From an uncultured Clostridia bacterium (GTDB taxonomy: Bacteria; Bacillota; Clostridia; TANB77; CAG-508), in the NCBI GenBank assembly GCA_944393465.1, contig CALYAG010000004.1, positions 27,537 to 91,536 of the forward strand: DNA of 64,000 nucleotides. The letters are read 5' to 3'. Shown piece after piece: positions 9,945-19,163 of the stretch. How positions within the stretch are numbered: the stretch's first letter is position 1; each line of letters starts with the position of its first letter. The translations under genes were made by a program, and so were the position numbers. The notes beneath the pieces are model-generated. The model ran no database searches, had not been told where the DNA came from, and worked only from the letters and a program-made list of their open reading frames with translations.

Positions 9945-9969
9945 GCTTTGGGGAGTAACCCCAAAAAAC
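9945..9969 (-). other. Short GC-rich hairpin between the ATPase and platform genes
   Basis: TTTTTTGGGGTTACTCCCCAAAG on the minus strand forms a 6-7 bp hairpin in the 96-base gap between the TadA-type and TadB/C-type genes. It lacks a 3-prime T run, so it is more likely an mRNA processing or stability hairpin than a terminator. Confidence 0.4.
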
Positions 9970-9972
9970 AAT

Positions 9973-11880
9973 TTATTGTCCTTCAATATTAACACTTAAT
10001 TTGTCTCCCCATGTTTTTTCTACAAAATTTCTAAATTCTTTAGCGTCAGTATCATCCATATTTAAAAGCATTTCTTTTAAGTTTGTATCTGATATTTTGT
10101 TTGTCATTACATATTTGCCATCTTGATATTCAAGTATATTTACATATTTGTATAATTCTTTGTTTGTTTCTTTTGTGTAGTATTTTGTAGTGTTTTCTGC
10201 AAATCTTTCAAATTTACCTTCTAGTGTTTTTTGGCTCTTATAATCATTGTTATAATCATTTACATCTTCTACTGGAATACATTCTGTAATTCTTTCAACA
10301 TATCTTTTTCCTTTAAAGTCTTTTGTTAAGTGTATATCAAAGTTTAAAACTGATACAACTTGCTCTTCTGCAGTTTTTTCGTTTGTGAATACACCAGTTC
10401 TAAGCATTGAGTTACGTAGTGCTGTAACTAAGTTTGGAAATGTTTTTGCGTGGTGAGTAAATAATGTAAATTTAGATGCAACCTGTGCTGCTTGTATCAT
10501 CCAAGATGCTACGGGGTCAGTTGCAACCTCACCAATGATGTTAACAGAACCATCAGTCTTTTTCTGAACATCTAGACCTTCCTGTCCTGAAATTGTATCT
10601 GTTTCTCTAAATGTTAAAATATTTCTTGTTGGATATATTTTTCTTAAGTGAAGCTCGAATGCAGTTTCCTGAACACGAATGTTCATTGTTTCATATATAT
10701 TTTCTATCATACCCATAAGCATTGTTGTTTTACCACAACCCTGCTCACCAGTGATTGATATAATTCTGGCACCCTTTACAAGGTATTTAAGAAGTTCAAT
10801 TGTTTCAGCGCTTCCTTCTTCGCCTTTGAACCATTGCTCTAGTGTTGAACGCTTTACGTCGAATTTTCTTACGAAAAATGCCCATGTTTCTGAGAAGCTT
10901 GGTCTAACAACAACTACACGAGAACCATCTTTCATTTCATTAATTTTGTAACCATTTGTATCTGAAAGCTGTCCTGGGTTATTGTATTTGTATATGTTTT
11001 GACAAACTCTTTTAAGCTCTGCCTCTGTACCAAATGATAAGAATGCAAGCCTTATTGATTTACCTTGGAAGAATATCCATATACTATCACAAGCTCTTGG
11101 GACTTTGTGTTCCATAACCTGAGAAATATAGCTTGAATCAGTTTGTGCAACCTGACTTAAAAAGCTTTCTGGCATACCAGATACACCACCAGATACACCA
11201 TCTATGTTCATATCTCTTACTTCATCTATTGAACTATATCCTTTGTATTTTTGATAAATTCTTTGTACTACAACATTTAATTTATCATCAAATGTTAGGT
11301 TATAATTTTCTTTTTCATATATTTCATTTATTTCTTCTGGTGTAATAACATATGATGGTTTTGATTCTCCTGATGTATATTTAAGTCTTGCCAAATCATA
11401 CTTTTTAATAAGCTCTGTTAATGCTTCATATCCATAATCTTTTTGATACATATAAATAAGTACATCAAATTTATCCTGTGGTGTTAAAAGTGAAGGAACA
11501 TCAAAAGGAATTGCCTTTGACACATTTGTTTCATCTACACCATATTCTTGTGATAGTAAATCATAAATAAGTTCTTTTACATACTTTTTGTCATTTACAT
11601 CACCATATGTACAGCCTTTTAATGCCTTTTTTAACTCATACTTTTTATTCTTTCTTCTTTTTAATTCCTCTTCTGAAAGACCTAAGTCATAAAGGTTAAC
11701 TTTTGTTATTTCATCCATTCTTTTCTTAACAAAGTTCATCATCATGTCTAAAGTATAAGTTTTATCATCTACTACAACTTGTTCTTCTACTTTAGCATCT
11801 TGATTTTTCTTGATGTATCTAAGAACTAAGTAACCTGCTATAAGTACTACAGCTAATATTAAAACTATATTAAGAAACAT
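9973..11880 (-). CDS. tadA: TadA/CpaF-type secretion ATPase
   Basis: 635 residues with an N-terminal membrane anchor (2-20), unusual for a CpaF family member, then a T2SSE/VirB11-type ATPase domain. The Walker A motif GEQGCGKTT is at about 375-383, and the downstream GEVATDPVASWMIQAAQ and LFTHHAKTFPNLVTALRNS fit the family's Walker B and His-box region. It would power assembly of the pilin-like proteins encoded downstream. GGAGGAAGGAGCAAGCT precedes the ATG at 11880. It lies between two ParA-like genes and the platform gene, the usual Tad order. Confidence 0.85.
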   Translation of the reverse strand: MFLNIVLILAVVLIAGYLVLRYIKKNQDAKVEEQVVVDDKTYTLDMMMNFVKKRMDEITKVNLYDLGLSEEELKRRKNKKYELKKALKGCTYGDVNDKKYVKELIYDLLSQEYGVDETNVSKAIPFDVPSLLTPQDKFDVLIYMYQKDYGYEALTELIKKYDLARLKYTSGESKPSYVITPEEINEIYEKENYNLTFDDKLNVVVQRIYQKYKGYSSIDEVRDMNIDGVSGGVSGMPESFLSQVAQTDSSYISQVMEHKVPRACDSIWIFFQGKSIRLAFLSFGTEAELKRVCQNIYKYNNPGQLSDTNGYKINEMKDGSRVVVVRPSFSETWAFFVRKFDVKRSTLEQWFKGEEGSAETIELLKYLVKGARIISITGEQGCGKTTMLMGMIENIYETMNIRVQETAFELHLRKIYPTRNILTFRETDTISGQEGLDVQKKTDGSVNIIGEVATDPVASWMIQAAQVASKFTLFTHHAKTFPNLVTALRNSMLRTGVFTNEKTAEEQVVSVLNFDIHLTKDFKGKRYVERITECIPVEDVNDYNNDYKSQKTLEGKFERFAENTTKYYTKETNKELYKYVNILEYQDGKYVMTNKISDTNLKEMLLNMDDTDAKEFRNFVEKTWGDKLSVNIEGQ

Positions 11881-11927
11881 AGCTTGCTCCTTCCTCCATA
11901 TCCTTTGATTTTTTATTTTGTATTATT

Positions 11928-12767
11928 TTATATAATTCCATTTGCTCTTTCTTGCATTTTATATTCAAGACTGCTTGTTGTTTGTCTTAATTGTTTTATA
12001 AAAAATGTATCTTTATTGTCATAGCCCTCTATTCTTTGTACTTTTAAGAAATAATCTACGATTCTTCCTTCTGAGCATTCATCAGATAAAAGTATATTGT
12101 ATGGAACAACCATAGGAATATTTTTTTCTCTTAAATATCTAGCCACGTTTTTATTAGAATATTTTGAATTTGGATTATATCTGCCTATCATTAATAATAC
12201 ATTGCTTTTTTTATAAAAATCATTGCTTTGTTTTAATTTTAAAAAATTATTAATTGATGTCATATTTTGGTTCAAGTTTATTACTACTAAATCTGAAACA
12301 TTTAGTAATTTTTCTTTATTTTCTCTTGGTATTTTTTTGCTCATATCAACTAAAACAATGTCATATGATTGATTAGCTACTTCAACTATTTGTGAAAAAT
12401 ATTTTGAAATATTTATATATTCTTTAAAATCTACTGTTTTTGGTGCTTGCAAAATATCTAGTCTATCTCTAAGAATTGGCTTAGTATAGCTTCTAATTGT
12501 GTCGCTTGAAGCTCTATTGCTTGCAAAAGTTCTAACTAAACCTTCTAGTCCATTTGATACGTCCATAACATTTGCTTTTGTAAAAAGTCCATTTCTTCTA
12601 TTATTAGGATTCCAAAAGCAATTTTCTAAAGTTTTGTCTATAAATTCTGTTGAAAAAAGTAATATTCTATAGTTATGCTCAATAGCCATAGCTGTTGCTA
12701 TGGCTGAAATTGATATTGTCTGCCCAGTTTCTTTTATATCTTCACTTACAAATGTTATTATAGACAT
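11928..12767 (-). CDS. ParA/MinD-like protein, CpaE/TadZ-like position
   Basis: 279 residues of a P-loop NTPase-like fold: MSIITFVSEDIKETGQTISI stands where the deviant Walker A (KGGxGKT) would be, but Lys and Gly residues are largely replaced, so ATP binding may be weak or lost. YDIVLVDMSKKIP fits the Walker B region. Tad clusters carry a CpaE/TadZ protein that places the machine in the cell, and this gene sits in that position directly before the ATPase. GAAAGGTAATAAA precedes the ATG. Family call from fold pattern and context. Confidence 0.6.
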   Translation of the reverse strand: MSIITFVSEDIKETGQTISISAIATAMAIEHNYRILLFSTEFIDKTLENCFWNPNNRRNGLFTKANVMDVSNGLEGLVRTFASNRASSDTIRSYTKPILRDRLDILQAPKTVDFKEYINISKYFSQIVEVANQSYDIVLVDMSKKIPRENKEKLLNVSDLVVINLNQNMTSINNFLKLKQSNDFYKKSNVLLMIGRYNPNSKYSNKNVARYLREKNIPMVVPYNILLSDECSEGRIVDYFLKVQRIEGYDNKDTFFIKQLRQTTSSLEYKMQERANGII

Positions 12768-12779
12768 TTTATTACCTTT

Positions 12780-13460
12780 CTATTTTTTTCTAATAATTCT
12801 TCTAATATCACTTTGAGATACTATACCCTCTAATATTAGTGATATTAAATATTCTAAACCATCTTTATAAATTGATGAATAATTTTTTATGCTTATTTGT
12901 TTTATTAATTGATTTACAAGTGTTGCATTTCTATCAGTATCTGTATCAGTTATTTCAATAACTTCGTCACTCCATTTAACTGGATAATTTTCCAATAAGT
13001 GATTAAGATATTCATCATGTTTATTATTTATATCTGATGAAATAATCACCTTTGTTAAATTTACTTCTCCTCTTAAAGTAGCTAATATTTCCAAGCTTCT
13101 TTGTAATTCAAACTCATCATATGATGTACTAAAAAATATTCTTTTTGAGTTTGGTATCATAAATGAGTTAAATGTTTGTGGATTATCTGTATCTATAAGT
13201 ACGTAATCATAGTTTAAACTAGGTGTACTTAAGTAATTGCATATTTGTCCTAAGTTCATAAACCCAATTGCAACATCTACTCCATCATATTCACTTACAT
13301 AGGTAGGAGTAGATGATACTCTTGGAATTATATATCTTAATCTTTGTAATACAGTAGCATCTACAATTAATACATTTTTGTTAAGTATAGTCATTACTTT
13401 TGCTATATTTAATAGCAAATCTTTTTTATCATTTACTCCAATAAAACCTATTTGTTCCAC
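12780..13460 (-). CDS. Second degenerate ParA-like protein of the pilus cluster
   Basis: 226 residues. The GTG start at 13460 has AAAGGA upstream. The N-terminus IGFIGVNDKKDLLLNIAKVM aligns in position with a ParA P-loop but lacks its Lys/Gly/Thr signature, while YDYVLIDTDNPQTF resembles a ParA Walker B strand. It is 12 bases upstream of the other ParA-like gene, so the two are probably co-translated and may pair. Likely a non-catalytic localisation or scaffold protein. The function is inferred. Confidence 0.5.
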   Translation of the reverse strand: MEQIGFIGVNDKKDLLLNIAKVMTILNKNVLIVDATVLQRLRYIIPRVSSTPTYVSEYDGVDVAIGFMNLGQICNYLSTPSLNYDYVLIDTDNPQTFNSFMIPNSKRIFFSTSYDEFELQRSLEILATLRGEVNLTKVIISSDINNKHDEYLNHLLENYPVKWSDEVIEITDTDTDRNATLVNQLIKQISIKNYSSIYKDGLEYLISLILEGIVSQSDIRRIIRKK

Positions 13461-13495
13461 TGTAAGTTCCTTTCATTTTTAAGATTTATTTTTTA

Positions 13496-14431
13496 TTATT
13501 GCATTGAGTCTAAGTAGCTTTGTCTTGCATCTTGTGCATCGCTTATTTCTGAACTTGTACCGCTTGATACTGCATCTGCTCTTTCATCTGCGTCCATAGT
13601 ATTTAGCTCATCGTTTATGTTGCCTCTGTTTTGTGCTCCATATGCATTTATTCTATTAATTAGTTCTTGTTTAGCTTCGTTTACTATATTTGGATCTTGA
13701 GCTATTAAGTTTTGTACTTCACCATTTGGTACATATGTTGTAATTGCTCCAGCTTGCATTCCTGGTTCAACATATCTTGTTATATATAATCTGCTTCCAT
13801 CCATCATGTAAGATTCAACTATTGCATTACTCATCATTAGAATTTCGCCTTCTGAAAGTTCTAAAGAAATAGTATTTACTGATGGAATACCAGCATTATC
13901 TAGTACAGTTACTTTCTTTTTTGAAACTACAATATAGTTTGTACCATCTGGCATTCTTAATCTTACATCAATAGTGTCACCTGTTTCTAAGTCTGATGGA
14001 AGTGAAATCATATTATATTCTTCTTCTCTTACATCATCTGTATTTATATTGTCAGAAGTTGTTAACATATTTGTTGTCACTATTGTATTTGCAGCAATAT
14101 CTATTTTTGCTACTACTTCTAGTGGATTTCCTTCTTCATCATAAGCTAGAGTACTAAAGCCTGCTGCAGTTAAAGCATCACTAGGTGCTACATTTGCATC
14201 AGCTCCTACTGTTGTAAACATATCTTGTGTAAGTATAGTTCCAGATTGTACAGTAGTTCTTAAAACATACACATTCTTTTGAGCATCAAGTCTTGCTTGT
14301 TCCTCTCCTCTCATTCTCATTATAATTATTCCTAATACTATTGCTATTATTAATCCTATTAACCCTGCTACAATAATTCCTTTTATAAATGAATTACGTG
14401 CTTTTCTTTCCAATGGATTCATTGTTGCCAT
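13496..14431 (-). CDS. CpaB/RcpC-like Flp pilus assembly protein
   Basis: 311 residues: a cytoplasmic start, one hydrophobic helix (about 19-40, GIIVAGLIGLIIAIVLGIII), then a SAF-like domain (VLRTTVQSGTILTQDMFTTV, about 50-125) and a second domain. CpaB/RcpC proteins have this arrangement and act outside the membrane in pilus assembly. AAGGAGGAATTATCA precedes the ATG. It is the first gene of the minus-strand cluster, so its upstream region probably carries the promoter. The C-terminus is a charged Asp/Ala-rich tail. Confidence 0.75.
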   Translation of the reverse strand: MATMNPLERKARNSFIKGIIVAGLIGLIIAIVLGIIIMRMRGEEQARLDAQKNVYVLRTTVQSGTILTQDMFTTVGADANVAPSDALTAAGFSTLAYDEEGNPLEVVAKIDIAANTIVTTNMLTTSDNINTDDVREEEYNMISLPSDLETGDTIDVRLRMPDGTNYIVVSKKKVTVLDNAGIPSVNTISLELSEGEILMMSNAIVESYMMDGSRLYITRYVEPGMQAGAITTYVPNGEVQNLIAQDPNIVNEAKQELINRINAYGAQNRGNINDELNTMDADERADAVSSGTSSEISDAQDARQSYLDSMQ

Positions 14432-14603
14432 TGATAATTCCTCCTTAATATCATAAAAATATTCTAACTTATTTTATACTAAAGCTAGTGTAAAAACAAT
14501 ATTTTGGTTAATTATTACTTTTTTTTAATATGTTTGTAATATTTGTAATATTAATAATGAATTTCTTAATCTCATAAAATACATTAGCTTGTGGCTATTA
14601 ATT

Positions 14604-15044
14604 TTAATTAGGTACATTATTTCCTTCAACTGGTATTTCTTGTTTGTCCACATTCCAAATGTCTTTTACATAAAATTCATAATTGCCTTTTGTAGTAATT
14701 AATTTTGCCTCATCTGGTGTGTCTTCATTTTGTATTTCACCATAATCTTTTAAAAACTCTATTAATTTTGAATAGTTTTCTGGTGGATCTTCTGCAAGTT
14801 CTGTTTTTATAGTTTCTTCTATTGTCATTCTTTCTGTTTCTTCTTTTTTATCATTTGCTATATTTAGAACCCCATTGTTTTCTTTATTACTAACTATTAT
14901 TACACCTGATAAAATCATTAATACTACAACAGTTACAACTAATGATACAAGTGTTATACCTTTTTCACTTTTATTTGATTTGCTGATTTTATTTGATTCA
15001 ATTTTATTTTTGATACAATCTTTTTTGATAATATTATTTTTCAT
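14604..15044 (-). CDS. Prepilin-type N-terminal protein
   Basis: 146 residues. A basic, Asn/Lys-rich lead of about 28 residues ends in KGITLVSLVVTVVVL, a hydrophobic helix with the look of a class III prepilin signal (cleavage after Gly, then Ile-Thr-Leu), although the usual Glu at +5 is missing. The surface protein at 19900-21505 has the same motif (KGITLIALVVTIIVL). The soluble part is acidic. The ATG at 15044 follows AAAGGAGGAGCC. It precedes the Tad-like cluster but may be its own unit. Confidence 0.65.
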   Translation of the reverse strand: MKNNIIKKDCIKNKIESNKISKSNKSEKGITLVSLVVTVVVLMILSGVIIVSNKENNGVLNIANDKKEETERMTIEETIKTELAEDPPENYSKLIEFLKDYGEIQNEDTPDEAKLITTKGNYEFYVKDIWNVDKQEIPVEGNNVPN

Positions 15045-15109
15045 GGCTCCTCCTTTGTTTTATTTTATATCAAGAATTTATTTTTTTCAATCAATTTATT
15101 TTATTTTTT

Positions 15110-15622
15110 CTAATTATTATTAGGCGACTTTATTTTTTCACTTTTATATTTGCTGCCCAATTTCTTTTGTTTAATAATTTCAATTATTTTATTAATTGTC
15201 AAAACTAAAAATAAGCCAAATAAGACACCCAATGTATCTATAACTACATCATTTATGCTTGCATGCCTGCCACTAGAAAACATTTGATGGAACTCATCTG
15301 TTATAGCGTATAGCAAGCCCCAAACCGCTGTTAATGTTATCTGCCATTTAAGTTTAATTTTAAATGTAAGCATAAAGCAAACCACCCAAATACCAAGTAA
15401 AGTATATATGCTAAAGTGTGCCAATTTTCTTATTACGCTTTCTCCTATATCCAAAAAGGCTTCTCTATTTTCTTCTACATTAAAAATATCTGCAATTTTT
15501 GTTATTACAGTTTTGCTCAAATTACTTGACTCTTCTCCATTTTGTGCAGAAAAGCCAAAAATTATTAGTGAATTAGTTATTATTAAAATTAGAAATATGA
15601 TTCGTAATATATATGTTTTCAT
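15110..15622 (-). CDS. VanZ-like membrane protein
   Basis: 170 residues with four hydrophobic segments. RKLAHFSIYTLLGIW and LYAITDEFHQMFSSGRHAS with NDVVIDTLGV are the conserved stretches of the VanZ-like family (name from low-level teicoplanin resistance; most members have no known role). The ATG at 15622 is chosen because GGGGGAAAAA lies right before it; the open frame extends ten codons further without a better start. It diverges from the SPFH gene at 15761. Confidence 0.85.
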   Translation of the reverse strand: MKTYILRIIFLILIITNSLIIFGFSAQNGEESSNLSKTVITKIADIFNVEENREAFLDIGESVIRKLAHFSIYTLLGIWVVCFMLTFKIKLKWQITLTAVWGLLYAITDEFHQMFSSGRHASINDVVIDTLGVLFGLFLVLTINKIIEIIKQKKLGSKYKSEKIKSPNNN

Positions 15623-15760
15623 TTTTTCCCCCTTTTTTATTATAAATAACAATTATTGAACTTTCAATAGCAAAGCCCTTTATTTTTTAGGATTTTTATG
15701 TTATAATAAAAGTAGCGTTGTGATTAGTACAAAAATCATAATAAATTTTAGGAGGTTTTT

Positions 15761-16687
15761 ATGTGGATTTTAATCATACTACTAATTATTCTAATAGTTT
15801 TAGCTGTTATGAGTATTAAGATTGTTAGACAATCTGAGGTGTACATTATAGAAAGACTTGGTAAATTTCACAAAATAGCAGATGCTGGTCTTACTATTAT
15901 CATACCATTTATAGACCATGTTCGTAGCATTGTTAGTTTAAAACAACAAACTATGGATATACCACCTCAAGATGTTATTACTAAAGATAATGTTACAATA
16001 ACAATAGATACAGTTGTTTTTTACAGAATTTTAGAACCTGCAAAAGCAGTTTATGAAATTCAAAGTTTAAAAAAGGGGATTGAATATCTTTCTGTTACAA
16101 CAATTCGTGATATTGTTGGTAAAATGGACTTAGACTCAACATTTACATCAAGAGATGCTATAAATGACAAATTAAGAGCTATACTTGATGAAGCAACTGA
16201 TAGATGGGGATGTAAAATAGACAGAGTTGAAATACAAAATATTACTCCTCCACCAGATGTTAGAGATGCAATGGAAAAGCAAATGAATGCAGAAAGAAAT
16301 AAAAGAGCTTCTATTCTTCAAGCAGAAGGTGAAAGACAAGCTGCAGTATTAAAAGCTCAAGGTGATAAAGAAGCCGAAATTCTTCAAGCTGAAGCTGACA
16401 AAGAGGCTAAAATACGTAGAGCTGCCGGTGAAGCCGAGGCTATAAGAAAAGTTGCTGAAGCTAAAGCTGATGAAGTAAAACTTGTTTATGGTGCTATGAT
16501 GAAAGCTAACCCTGATGACAAATTAGTTCAATTAAAATCTTTGGAAGCTTTAAAAGATGTTGCTCAAGGTGAAGCAAATAAAGTATTTATACCATTTGAA
16601 GCAACAGGGGCACTTAGTGCAATTGGTGCAGCAGCAGATATGCTTAATGATAAAAATGAAAATAAGCATGAGGATAAAAATAAGTAA
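15761..16687 (+). CDS. SPFH/stomatin-like (band 7) membrane protein
   Basis: 308 residues: an N-terminal membrane helix (2-22), a band-7 domain (about 22-180; YIIERLGKFHKIADAGL, QTMDIPPQDVITKDNV), then a long Ala/Glu/Lys-rich coiled coil (about 185-260). This matches the QmcA/stomatin group, oligomeric membrane scaffolds often linked to protease control or lipid microdomains. No NfeD partner is next to it. AGGAGGTTTTT precedes the ATG. A TATAAT at 15702-15707 is a likely -10 element; I see no good -35. Confidence 0.9.
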   Translation: MWILIILLIILIVLAVMSIKIVRQSEVYIIERLGKFHKIADAGLTIIIPFIDHVRSIVSLKQQTMDIPPQDVITKDNVTITIDTVVFYRILEPAKAVYEIQSLKKGIEYLSVTTIRDIVGKMDLDSTFTSRDAINDKLRAILDEATDRWGCKIDRVEIQNITPPPDVRDAMEKQMNAERNKRASILQAEGERQAAVLKAQGDKEAEILQAEADKEAKIRRAAGEAEAIRKVAEAKADEVKLVYGAMMKANPDDKLVQLKSLEALKDVAQGEANKVFIPFEATGALSAIGAAADMLNDKNENKHEDKNK

Positions 16688-16716
16688 TTGCAGTATAATA
16701 AATTTAATTAATCACT

Positions 16717-16757
16717 AAAGCCACAATATACATTCTAGAATATGTATTGTGGCTTTT
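16717..16757. terminator. Bidirectional terminator between SPFH gene and rarA
   Basis: AAAGCCACAATA...TATTGTGGCTTTTT, a perfect stem with a T run on both strands. It serves the converging SPFH (+) and rarA (-) genes. Confidence 0.85.
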
Positions 16758-16769
16758 TATTAATTGCAA

Positions 16770-18032
16770 CTACTTTTTTTGATAATTACTTGTATCCACG
16801 TTTTCATCTGGAATATAGTATTTTGTTCCAAGCATTTTATCTGGCAAGTATTGTTGTTCTACATAGTGGCCTGGATAATCATGAGGATATTTGTACCCAA
16901 CATGATACCCTTCTTTTTTCATATCTTCTACTGGTGCATTTCTTATATGCATTGGTACAGTTCCCGTATCTTTATTTTTCACATCTTCCAATGCTGAGTT
17001 TATTGCATTATATGATGCATTAGATTTTTTAGAAGTTGCAACATATATTGCCGCTTCTGCTAATATTATTCTTGCTTCAGGCATTCCTACCATATGTACT
17101 GCTTGCATTGCAGAATTTGCCACAACTAATGCCATTGGATTTGCCATTCCCACATCTTCTGATGCACAAATTACTATTCTTCTTGCCAAAAACATTGGGT
17201 CTTCTCCAGCATTTAATGCTCTAGCTAAATAAAATATTGCAGCATCTGGGTCTGTTCCTCTCATAGATTTTATAAAAGCACTTATATTATCATAATGTGA
17301 ATCACCACTTTTATCAAATACTGCTTTTCTAGTTTGTACACATTCTTTTGCTACTTCATCTGTAACATGTATAAATCCATCGGTGTCAAACGGGGTTGTA
17401 AGTACTGCTACTTCTAATCCATTTAGTGCAGTCCTTACATCTCCATTTGCAGTTTCTGCTATTTTTTCAAGTGTTTCATCTTCAATTTTTATGTTATAAT
17501 TTTTCAATCCTTTTTCACTGTTTATTGCTCTTTTTAGAATAGTAAATACATTTTCTGTTGTAAGTTCATGTAACTTAAATACCATACTTCTTGAAATTAA
17601 AGCCTTATTTACTTCAAAATATGGATTTTCTGTTGTAGCTCCAATAAGTATTACTGTGCCTTTTTCTACATATGGCAAAAGTGCGTCTTGTTGTAGTTTG
17701 TTAAATCTATGAATTTCATCTATGAACAATATACATTTACCACTTGGATTAAGAAGCATATTTTGTGCTTCCGCTATTGCATTTTTTATATCTCCTACAC
17801 CTGCTGTTACTGCATTTAATTTTGTAAATTTATATTTTGTTGTATTACTTATAACTCTTGCTAAAGATGTTTTTCCACATCCTGGTGGTCCCCAAAGTAT
17901 TATTGAACTTAATCTATCTGCTTTTATTGTTCTATATAGTATTTTATCTTTTCCAAGAATATCTTCTTGTCCAACATATTCATCTAAAGTTTGTGGCATC
18001 ATTCTATATGCTAATGGTTCAGACATATCCAT
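16770..18032 (-). CDS. rarA: Replication-associated recombination protein RarA (MgsA), AAA+ ATPase
   Basis: 420 residues. Walker [10 protein letters not shown] (about 48-56), Walker [14 protein letters not shown], sensor region [11 protein letters not shown], then the C-terminal tetramerisation domain ([26 protein letters not shown], about 330-410). RarA acts at stalled forks and resembles clamp-loader and RuvB ATPases. It follows ruvA by about 25 bases, where ruvB is expected in many genomes; ruvB is not in this window. Full length for the family. Confidence 0.95.
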   Translation of the reverse strand: MDMSEPLAYRMMPQTLDEYVGQEDILGKDKILYRTIKADRLSSIILWGPPGCGKTSLARVISNTTKYKFTKLNAVTAGVGDIKNAIAEAQNMLLNPSGKCILFIDEIHRFNKLQQDALLPYVEKGTVILIGATTENPYFEVNKALISRSMVFKLHELTTENVFTILKRAINSEKGLKNYNIKIEDETLEKIAETANGDVRTALNGLEVAVLTTPFDTDGFIHVTDEVAKECVQTRKAVFDKSGDSHYDNISAFIKSMRGTDPDAAIFYLARALNAGEDPMFLARRIVICASEDVGMANPMALVVANSAMQAVHMVGMPEARIILAEAAIYVATSKKSNASYNAINSALEDVKNKDTGTVPMHIRNAPVEDMKKEGYHVGYKYPHDYPGHYVEQQYLPDKMLGTKYYIPDENVDTSNYQKK

Positions 18033-18057
18033 ACCTAATTCCTCTCTTTTATTTAAT

Positions 18058-18657
18058 TTATCTTCCTAAATACTTTAGTCCTTGTTTTATAATTTCTTCT
18101 ACTGTAAGTTTATTCGTATCAATATTAGATAATACTTTTTCTACATCTTTTCTTGTATAGCCTAGTACACAAAGTGCCTCTAAAGCGTCATTTGCTTTGT
18201 TATCTAATACAATTGCCTCTTTAATTTCTTCATTTCCGCTAGCTTCTATACTTTGCTCAGTTTTCATTTTGTCTTTTAATTCTAATATAATTCTAGCTGC
18301 TGTTTTCGCACCTATTCCTGGTAGTTTTTTAAGTGTATTTACATCATTTGTAATTACAGCTAAAGCAAATTTAGATGGAGTAATATTGCTAAGTATTGTT
18401 ATTGCGCTTTTGGCTCCAACTCCGCCTACACTGATTAACAATTCAAATGTTACAAGTTCCTCATTATTAAAAAATCCGTATAAGCTTATATCATCTTCTC
18501 TTACTCGCATGTACGTAAATACTTTTACTTCTGTTCCTTTTTCTAATTCGTTTATTGCTGTTTCTGACATAAATATTTTATATCCAATACCACCAACATC
18601 TACTACGATGTAATCTTTTGATTTTATTTCTAATTTTCCTTTTATGTATGAAATCAT
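18058..18657 (-). CDS. ruvA: Holliday junction DNA helicase subunit RuvA
   Basis: 199 residues: OB-fold domain I (MISYIKGKLEIKSKDYIVVD), domain II with two helix-hairpin-helix motifs (LISVGGVGAKSAITIL and LKKLPGIGAKTAARII), and a C-terminal domain III (NDALEALCVLGYTRKDVEKVL) that contacts RuvB. It binds four-way junctions during recombination. It heads a likely operon with rarA. Normal length. GAAAGGAAAATAGAAA precedes the ATG. Confidence 0.95.
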   Translation of the reverse strand: MISYIKGKLEIKSKDYIVVDVGGIGYKIFMSETAINELEKGTEVKVFTYMRVREDDISLYGFFNNEELVTFELLISVGGVGAKSAITILSNITPSKFALAVITNDVNTLKKLPGIGAKTAARIILELKDKMKTEQSIEASGNEEIKEAIVLDNKANDALEALCVLGYTRKDVEKVLSNIDTNKLTVEEIIKQGLKYLGR

Positions 18658-18695
18658 TTTCTATTTTCCTTTCTAAAATAATATTGTTAATTAAT

Positions 18696-18800
18696 TTATA
18701 TGCTTCTAAGATACAGACATTGGGCTATTGCTCCATTATCAGCTCCGTTCCCTAAAAGTTCCGGAACATATATTTTAGCTTTTTTAATTTTAACACAAAA
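18696..18800 (-). pseudogene. Possible short gene remnant upstream of ruvA
   Basis: One minus-strand frame reads KIKKAKIYVPELLGNGADNGAIAQCLYLRSI and stops at 18696. It looks protein-like and is more GC-rich than the surroundings, but no start codon with a ribosome site precedes it (an in-frame stop lies just upstream). It may be the end of a decayed gene, or a GC-rich noncoding stretch. I do not recognise the family. Confidence 0.25.
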
Positions 18801-18805
18801 TTATG

Positions 18806-18850
18806 TTTTTGTGCATATTTTTTTGAAAAGTTGGAAATTATATACATAGA
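18806..18850 (+). promoter_or_regulatory. Upstream direct repeat, copy 1 (before dodecin-spoVAC)
   Basis: About 45 bp (TTTTTGTGCATATTT...TTATATACATAGA) matching 21930-21973 in all but one indel and one base. It contains TGAAAA and CATAGA about 15 bases apart, which loosely resemble the -35 and -10 of sigma-G-type promoters, as expected before spoVA genes. Promoter role inferred; the duplication is seen. Confidence 0.5.
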
Positions 18851-18872
18851 ATTTATTTTTTAGGAGGTTTTT

Positions 18873-19082
18873 ATGGGAATTGAAAAACATATAAAAGTAA
18901 CTGGTAGGTCAACTATTTCATGGAAAGATGCAACTGTTAAGACTTTAGAAGAAGTTGCAAAAACACTGGATTATATTACAAGTTTAAAAATCTTAGACCA
19001 AAGAGCTAAAGTTACTGTAAATAAGATGACTGAATATTATGTAGATTTAGATATTACATTTATGGTAGACCAAAATCGTTAA
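18873..19082 (+). CDS. Dodecin-like flavin-binding protein
   Basis: 69 residues, the usual dodecin size. EKHIKVTGRSTISWKDATVK and the C-terminal YYVDLDITFMVDQ fit the dodecin beta-alpha-beta-beta pattern. Dodecins form 12-mers that bind flavins or CoA and buffer them. AGGAGGTTTTT precedes the ATG. It lies between the spoVA-like promoter repeat and spoVAC, so it may be expressed in the forespore with spoVAC; that link is inferred. Confidence 0.8.
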   Translation: MGIEKHIKVTGRSTISWKDATVKTLEEVAKTLDYITSLKILDQRAKVTVNKMTEYYVDLDITFMVDQNR

Positions 19083-19163
19083 TAATATTGTGGTAAATCA
19101 AAAACATTAAATAATTCAAATATTATCGTGACTTAATAATATTTTGATAGAAAGGAGTTGTTT

